Under the pieces are notes generated by a model. The model was given only the letters and a program-made list of their open reading frames with translations, did not search any database and was not told where the DNA came from. Both the position numbers and the translations under genes were made by a program. From the NCBI GenBank assembly GCA_964589725.1, contig CAZPUJ010000688.1:1-9320 (forward strand): DNA of 9,320 nucleotides. The letters run 5' to 3'. Positions 5,337 through 9,320 of this stretch are shown piece after piece (the first letter of the stretch is position 1; every line of letters starts with the position of its first letter). The stretch is from CAYSHJ01 sp964589725 (lineage in GTDB: Bacteria; Planctomycetota; Planctomycetia; Planctomycetales; Planctomycetaceae).

Positions 5337-6158
5337 TTACTGCACGCTGGCCAGCAGCATTCCGACGGTCAGGAACCAACCGTCGATCAGCACGAACAAC
5401 AGCAGCTTGAAGGGAAGTGAGACCATCGACGGCGTCAGCGTCGTCAGGCCGAGCGCCGTCAACACGGACGCGATGACGAAGTCGATAACTAGGAAGGGCA
5501 AGAACAACTGAAATCCAATCAGAAAGCCCGTCTTCAACTCGCTGAGCAAGAAGGCGGGCAAGAGCACGGTGATCGGGACGTCGTCGTAGCTGTTCGGTGC
5601 CGCAGAGTCGGTTTGCCCGGCATGCTGTCGTTGCAAGTCGAGCAACATCCACACACCATCCGAGTTCCCGGCCGCTTCGATCTGTCGGCTCATGAATTGC
5701 CGGATTGGCGCGAGCAGTTTCGTCGCCGCCACGTCGATCGGCAGCGCGTCGCCATCCTTCGCCTGAGCGTACGGCTTCCATCCGGTTTCGTAGGATTCTT
5801 GCCACACCGGCGTCATCACGCAGACCGTCAAGAACAAACTCAACGCCATCATGACTTGGTTGGGTAAGACCTGCGGAGTGCCGAGGGCTTGTCTCAGCAA
5901 ACCGAGCACGACCACGAAGCGCACGAAGCAAGTGCTCATGAGCAACACGGCCGGCACAAGGCTCAGCACGGTTGCCCCCAGCAGCCACGGCCACGACGCC
6001 GCGACCGACTGCGGTGAGAACATCACTTGCGGATCGAGTGGTGTCATGGTCACCGTTTCCGCACCGACGGCCGCACCGGTCAACAGCAAACTCATGATCA
6101 GGACGATTGCAACGCGAACTGCAATCCGCCTCGTAGTCACGCACTCCGGGTAAGTCAT
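5337..6158 (-). CDS. fliP: FliP, flagellar export gate protein
   Basis: Core membrane protein of the flagellar type III export gate. 273 residues from ATG 6158, which has GGAGGTGAG just upstream and overlaps the preceding stop as ATGA, so translation is coupled to fliN-fliO. Residues 10-33 form a signal peptide (RRIAVRVAIVLIMSLLLTGAA), as in other FliP proteins. The conserved FliP blocks are all present: VRFVVVLGLLRQALGTPQ (79-96), PNQVMMALSLFLT (99-111), LLPAFLLSELKTGFLIGFQL (199-218), PFLVIDFVIASVL (221-233) and SLPFKLLLFVLIDGW (247-261). The frame is open a further 70 codons upstream, but that extension has no membrane or FliP character and overlaps the upstream gene. Confidence 0.96.
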   Translation of the reverse strand: MTYPECVTTRRIAVRVAIVLIMSLLLTGAAVGAETVTMTPLDPQVMFSPQSVAASWPWLLGATVLSLVPAVLLMSTCFVRFVVVLGLLRQALGTPQVLPNQVMMALSLFLTVCVMTPVWQESYETGWKPYAQAKDGDALPIDVAATKLLAPIRQFMSRQIEAAGNSDGVWMLLDLQRQHAGQTDSAAPNSYDDVPITVLLPAFLLSELKTGFLIGFQLFLPFLVIDFVIASVLTALGLTTLTPSMVSLPFKLLLFVLIDGWFLTVGMLLASVQ

Positions 6159-7357
6159 GATCTCACCTCCGGCAGAGTCGGAGTGGCGTTGCGGACAGTG
6201 GCGAATCGATCGGGCCAACGCGATTCTGGCGATCTGGCCGCAGGTGTTGGTGATTGACTCGGTTCGGCCAACTTCGTTGCGGGCGTGGATCGAGTCGCGG
6301 GAATCGTTCGGCCCAGCATGTCGCGAAAGGTTTCGACGAGGCCGTGGTTGCGCTGCGTCGTTTGGCACAAGCCGGCAAGGCAGTCGACCTCAACCGGATC
6401 GGCGATCTCCGTCAGCGTGCTTAGGCCGCTGGGGGAAGAGCTCAACACCAACAGTCGCGCTCCGCAGCGAGCCAGCACGATCGACGTCCGTTGATCGATG
6501 ACGCGACGACCCAAAACTTCAAGCACTTCGCTGGGCAATCCGCGATCGCTGGCCGAACCGCGCGACTTCAGCCACCTCGCACCGACCGTGATCAATCCGC
6601 CGACAAGGATCAGCGACCAGACAGTTGTCCCCCAGCCTGCCGACGCTGGAGGACGAGCATCGGTCGCCGCATCACCCGTTCGAGCGGCAATCGTTCGTCG
6701 AGGCGATGACGACTTTGTCAGCGGCACCGAGCGCGTGTCCGATGTCGTGAATTTGTCCGTCTCCGCGACAAACGCGTCTGTTTCCACCGACTCGCCGCGC
6801 GCTCGCGTGCCGCGCGATGATTCAAACGGCGTGTCGAAGATTTCGGAAGAGTTGGTCTCGATCTGCAACAACGAGGTAGGCGCTCGAGACGGCTCGTCCG
6901 CGATTCCGGCAGACGAACAGAACGATAGCGCGGCGATCAGCAGCAAGAGAACTTCGACGATCCGCACGCCGAGCTTTCCGTCGACAACGATCAATTCTCC
7001 ACGAGCGACCGGCCGGCCCGCGACGACGAGATCAACTGGCTCAACCGCCAGTTGGTCCAAGCCGAGCAGTGCGCCGGATGTCAGAGCGCTCGTGTCATCG
7101 CCGGTGAAGGTCCGGCCAAATTCGATTGTCAGTTCGAGCGTTTGGTGCCTTTGATTGTCGCGTGCGTTAGACGGCGGCTCTGTGACGGAGTCTTCGTCTT
7201 GCAGCTCCGTATGAATCATTTCGACCCAACGATCGACGTCGGCGTGCGAGCCCCCGTCAGCACCGCGGTCGCTGCCGCACTCGGCGCTGCCCAATCGGTT
7301 CTGGCCTCGAGCGGGCGATTTGCTGGCGGACGACATGCGGGACTGAATGCGGTTCAT
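6155..7357 (-). CDS. FliN-FliO fusion (C-ring protein joined to export-gate scaffold)
   Basis: One uninterrupted frame encodes two flagellar proteins. Counting from the GTG at 7375, residues 78-143 are a FliN SpoA domain: LELTIEFGRT, LGLDQLAVEPVDLVVAG and RGELIVVDGKLGVRIVEVL. The frame runs straight into FliO: hydrophobic helix 142-158, a polar Ser/Thr/Arg-rich stretch of about 90 residues, a second helix (TTVWSLILVGGLITVGARWL, 250-269), then the FliO domain LPSEVLEVLGRRVIDQRTSI...ARLLVLSSS (280-314). FliN works in the cytoplasmic C-ring; FliO assists FliP assembly in the membrane. With two helices both folded domains would lie in the cytoplasm, a consistent topology. The start used is ATG 7357, preceded by AGGGAT. 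The in-frame GTG at 6967 would give a normal FliO signal peptide (MRIVEVLLLLIAALSF), so a separate FliO may also be made. Confidence 0.85.
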   Translation of the reverse strand: MNRIQSRMSSASKSPARGQNRLGSAECGSDRGADGGSHADVDRWVEMIHTELQDEDSVTEPPSNARDNQRHQTLELTIEFGRTFTGDDTSALTSGALLGLDQLAVEPVDLVVAGRPVARGELIVVDGKLGVRIVEVLLLLIAALSFCSSAGIADEPSRAPTSLLQIETNSSEIFDTPFESSRGTRARGESVETDAFVAETDKFTTSDTRSVPLTKSSSPRRTIAARTGDAATDARPPASAGWGTTVWSLILVGGLITVGARWLKSRGSASDRGLPSEVLEVLGRRVIDQRTSIVLARCGARLLVLSSSPSGLSTLTEIADPVEVDCLAGLCQTTQRNHGLVETFRDMLGRTIPATRSTPATKLAEPSQSPTPAARSPESRWPDRFATVRNATPTLPEVRS

Positions 7358-7391
7358 AACATCCCTGTCTGACACACATTGACGACTCTGG

Positions 7392-7405
7392 GCCGATCAA
7401 TCGGC
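7392..7405. promoter_or_regulatory. Palindrome at the fli transcription start, possible operator
   Basis: GCCGATCAATCGGC, a 6-bp inverted repeat around a 2-base centre. It begins six bases past the -10 box of the flagellar promoter, over the predicted start site near 7404. The position fits a repressor site or a short 5' hairpin in the mRNA; a 6-bp stem can arise by chance. Confidence 0.4.
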
Positions 7406-7410
7406 GGGGT

Positions 7411-7439
7411 CGTATATGCCGCTTCGGAGAACGGGTCAA
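7411..7439 (-). promoter_or_regulatory. Candidate sigma70-type promoter of the flagellar operon
   Basis: Read on the minus strand: -35 TTGACC (7434-7439), exactly 17-bp spacer, -10 TATACG (7411-7416). The predicted start near 7404 leaves a leader of about 47 nt before the fliN-fliO ATG. It is the best promoter match seen in the window and lies in the divergent gap between the operon and the dehydrogenase gene. No sigma54 (GG-N10-GC) or sigma28-like site was noticed here. Confidence 0.65.
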
Positions 7440-7568
7440 TGCCGGGTCGCGGGAGCCGCCGCAATGCGTGTCTTTCAGGCCTGTTGGTTTCGGCGACAAA
7501 CGGTCTTGGAGCCGTTGCCGAGATCGGCTACATCCCGCTCAATCCACAACGAGCAAGGAGGCTCGGGC

Positions 7569-8411
7569 GTGAAGCAATTGCGAGGCAAGCGCGCGTTAGT
7601 CACTGGAGCGGCATCGGGCATTGGGCGAGCCATCGCGCTGTCGCTCGCTGCCGAGGGCGTGCATCTCTGGCTGTTGGACATTGACGAAGCTGGTCTGGCC
7701 GTCGTGGCGACGGAAGCCGAGCGTCGCGGCGTCACGGCGGTCACCACGAAGTGCGATCTCTCGCGGCCGGCGGAGATAACGTTGGCGGTGCACGCGTTGC
7801 AGGCTCGCTGGAAGGGACTCGACATCCTGGTGAATAACGCTGGCGTCGCCTACTACGGTCCGACTGAAAGAATGACGGCCGAACAGTGGCAGTGGTTGCT
7901 GAGCATCAATCTGCTAGCCCCGATTCAATTCACTCGCGAGCTGTTGCCGACGCTGTTGGCTCAGCCGGAGAGCCATCTGCTCAACGTATGCAGCGTTTCA
8001 GGTCTGATCGCCGGCGGCCGTTACGCCGCGTATCACACCAGTAAATTCGGGCTGGTGGGATTCACTGAGGCCCTGCGCGCGGAGTACGGCCGCCGCGGTT
8101 TGGGAGTCACCGCGCTCTGTCCGGGACCGGTGCAGACCAATCTCTATAAGACGGCGATCAGCGGCCGACCCAATAAACCGGTGCCGACTCCTCCCGATTG
8201 GCTATGTAGTTCCGTTGAGATCGTCGCTCGCAAAGCCGTTTGCGCAATTCGACGCAATCAGCGCTTTGTGCTCATCGGCACGCTGGCTCATCTGTTGTGG
8301 AACGCCAAGAAATTCATCCCCGGCGTCCTGGATTGGCTGAACCATCTCCACCGTAAGCGACACAAAGCCGACACGGCTCCAGTGTCAGAATCACAACGCC
8401 GAGCGGCGTGA
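7569..8411 (+). CDS. Short-chain dehydrogenase/reductase (SDR)
   Basis: Classical NAD(P)-dependent oxidoreductase with a Rossmann fold, 280 residues from GTG 7569, which has AGGAGG at 7556-7561 at ideal spacing. The open frame extends upstream to 7416, but that part is Arg-rich and lacks SDR character. Motifs seen: TGAASGIG (12-19, cofactor loop), D37 after the second strand (suggests NAD(H) preference), CDLS (62-65), NNAG (89-92), N114, S142, Y155 and K159 (YHTSK), then PGPVQTNL, which completes the classical core. The C-terminal part (about 210-280) has a hydrophobic stretch, FVLIGTLAHLLWNAKKF, and a basic tail, so it may associate with the membrane. The substrate cannot be told. It is divergent from the flagellar operon and convergent with a second SDR. 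Confidence 0.92.
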   Translation: MKQLRGKRALVTGAASGIGRAIALSLAAEGVHLWLLDIDEAGLAVVATEAERRGVTAVTTKCDLSRPAEITLAVHALQARWKGLDILVNNAGVAYYGPTERMTAEQWQWLLSINLLAPIQFTRELLPTLLAQPESHLLNVCSVSGLIAGGRYAAYHTSKFGLVGFTEALRAEYGRRGLGVTALCPGPVQTNLYKTAISGRPNKPVPTPPDWLCSSVEIVARKAVCAIRRNQRFVLIGTLAHLLWNAKKFIPGVLDWLNHLHRKRHKADTAPVSESQRRAA

Positions 8412-8437
8412 TATACCGCACGCGGCCGAGTCTGACG

Positions 8438-8496
8438 CTAACCCGAAGCGTAAGCGAGGAACTGTTACCTCAGCCCTCGCTTACGCATCGGGTTAG
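8438..8496. repeat. Long hairpin repeat between convergent genes (planctomycete type)
   Basis: Arms 8438-8459 and 8475-8496 are 22 bp long and complementary at 21 positions, with a 15-nt loop (8460-8474). The left arm begins CTAACCCGAAGCGTAAGC. From memory this family of GCTAACCCGAAGCG hairpins is abundant in planctomycete genomes, which I cannot check here. It lies in the 132-bp gap between two convergent genes and probably ends transcription from both, although there is no T-run. Confidence 0.88.
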
Positions 8497-8543
8497 TGTG
8501 GGTGCCTCCCAAATGAATCTGACGTGGCCGTGTGAGGGAAAAC

Positions 8544-9320
8544 TCACGCCACCCGGCGTGACGACGTTTCCGCGGGGACATCACGAGCTCGAACCACTTT
8601 CTTCAGGAAGTGTCGAGTCGCGTGTCGCACCAACAAACTGCCGAGCTTGGGAGCGATCTGGGCCAGCACGAACGCCGGCCGCAACGGCGGCGTGTTGACG
8701 ATGACTTCGGCTAAGTCACGTTGAATGGCTTTCACGACCGCACGACCCACAGCCTGAGCCGTCGTCGCGCCGAGATACCACGGCGTGCCGGTTCCGGTCT
8801 CGCTTTTCATCCGCTCGTACATTCCGCCGTCATGCGTGAAGCCAGGACAGATCGCCGAGGCACTGACGCCCGAGCCGTGATACTCCGTCCGCAAGGTTTG
8901 CGTGAATGCGATCAAGCCGGCTTTGGAAGCTCCGTAAGCCGCCCCGAACGGCGGTCCATGTTTGCCGGCGGTTGACGACATGTTGACGACGTGGCCTCGC
9001 CGCATCTTGAGCATGTGCGGGATGACCAGCCGAGTCAGTTGCAGCGCGCCGATCAAATTGAGCTGAATCATTTGTTCGATATCGGCCAGTTCGAGCTGAT
9101 GGAAGTCGCGATACGTCTCGATCCCCGCGTTGTTGACCAAGACGTCGATTCCGCCCAGTTCGTGCAGCACGTCTTCGACCAGCACGGGCAACTGGCGAAC
9201 GTCCGTGACATCCGTCGGAATCGCGATCGCAGTCACTCCCAAGGCTCGCAATTCAGCCGCTGCCCGTTCCAGCGGCTCGCGCGAACGAGCAGCCAATGCC
9301 ACATGCATGCCTGCGCTCGC
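8544..9320 (-). CDS. Short-chain dehydrogenase/reductase (SDR), partial at 5' end
   Basis: Classical SDR whose start lies beyond the right edge of the window. The frame is open through 9320, and the four codons before the Met at 9308 (ASAG) continue the usual ...AxAGMHVALAAR strand, so that Met is not the start and the TGxxxGIG cofactor loop is off-window. Counting from that Met, visible motifs are AARSREPLE (strand 2 region, suggesting NADP), TDVTD (32-36), NNAG (59-62), N84, S112, Y125 and K129 (YGASK), and PGFTHDGGM. The last 60 or so residues include a hydrophobic stretch and a basic tail (RPAFVLAQIAPKLGSLLVRH), similar in layout to the convergent SDR at 7569-8411. The two may be distant paralogs. 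The substrate is unknown. Confidence 0.92.
   Translation of the reverse strand, partial: ASAGMHVALAARSREPLERAAAELRALGVTAIAIPTDVTDVRQLPVLVEDVLHELGGIDVLVNNAGIETYRDFHQLELADIEQMIQLNLIGALQLTRLVIPHMLKMRRGHVVNMSSTAGKHGPPFGAAYGASKAGLIAFTQTLRTEYHGSGVSASAICPGFTHDGGMYERMKSETGTGTPWYLGATTAQAVGRAVVKAIQRDLAEVIVNTPPLRPAFVLAQIAPKLGSLLVRHATRHFLKKVVRARDVPAETSSRRVA

Noticed and set aside
5266..6144. Extension of the fliQ frame to a 381-residue protein
   Set aside because: The extra 293 residues are an Arg-rich shadow of fliP; FliQ proteins are about 90 residues and begin exactly at the ATG at 5265.
6159..6368. Upstream extension of fliP
   Set aside because: It overlaps the FliO coding region and lacks FliP similarity; ATG 6158 has a strong GGAGGTGAG and starts a signal peptide.
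6498..7154. + strand frame of 218 codons opposite fliN-fliO
   Set aside because: Antisense to recognisable FliN and FliO domains; Ser/Thr/Arg-rich shadow product.
7416..7568. Upstream extension of the first dehydrogenase
   Set aside because: It covers the flagellar promoter region and encodes a non-SDR, Arg-rich stretch; GTG 7569 has a near-perfect AGGAGG.
8408..8698. + strand frame of 96 codons
   Set aside because: Much of it is the translated hairpin repeat (giving LTLTRSVSEE-like text) and the rest is antisense to the second dehydrogenase.

Overview
The window looks like a piece of a planctomycete chromosome with a mobile element at its left end. The planctomycete call is an inference from three things: the GC-rich flagellar export genes with an unusual FliN-FliO architecture, the long hairpin repeat at 8438-8496 of a type I recall as very common in that phylum, and the style of the primase and integrase. 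No rRNA or other decisive taxonomic marker is present.

Region 1 (1 to about 3098) is the right part of an integrated genetic element. Left to right on the + strand it holds the tail of an upstream gene, a perfect 13-bp inverted repeat, three unrecognised small proteins (one with a C-terminal membrane helix, one with a Cys cluster and a glycine-rich hydrophobic tail), a compact archaeo-eukaryotic-type primase-polymerase without a helicase, a 54-residue zinc-finger-like protein and a MerR/excisionase-type HTH protein. The run ends in a strong terminator at 2028-2051. A tyrosine integrase converges from the minus strand and starts 24 bp from the 3' end of an intact tRNA-Pro(GGG) gene, which is the presumed attachment site. 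The other end of the element lies left of the window. No capsid, packaging, conjugation or helicase gene is visible, so its lifestyle (phage satellite, small provirus or integrative plasmid) is open. Its base composition differs from the flank: 32/60 G+C in 661-720 against 40/60 in 4561-4620.

Region 2 (3098-7440) is chromosomal. The tRNA-Pro gene has a plausible promoter at 3247-3275. Next comes a minus-strand flagellar type III export operon in the order fliN-fliO (one reading frame), fliP, fliQ, fliR, flhB. The genes overlap or nearly touch except for a 71-bp repeat-containing gap between fliP and fliQ. A good sigma70-like promoter (7411-7439) with a palindrome at the predicted start site (7392-7405) precedes the operon. 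FliO/P/Q/R and FlhB would build the export gate in the inner membrane. Two oddities stand out: FliN and FliO are fused in one frame, and FlhB ends before the NPTH self-cleavage site, so its substrate-switch domain is missing.

Region 3 (7569-9320) has two convergent short-chain dehydrogenase/reductase genes, the second cut by the window end, separated by a 22-bp-arm hairpin repeat that probably ends transcription from both sides.
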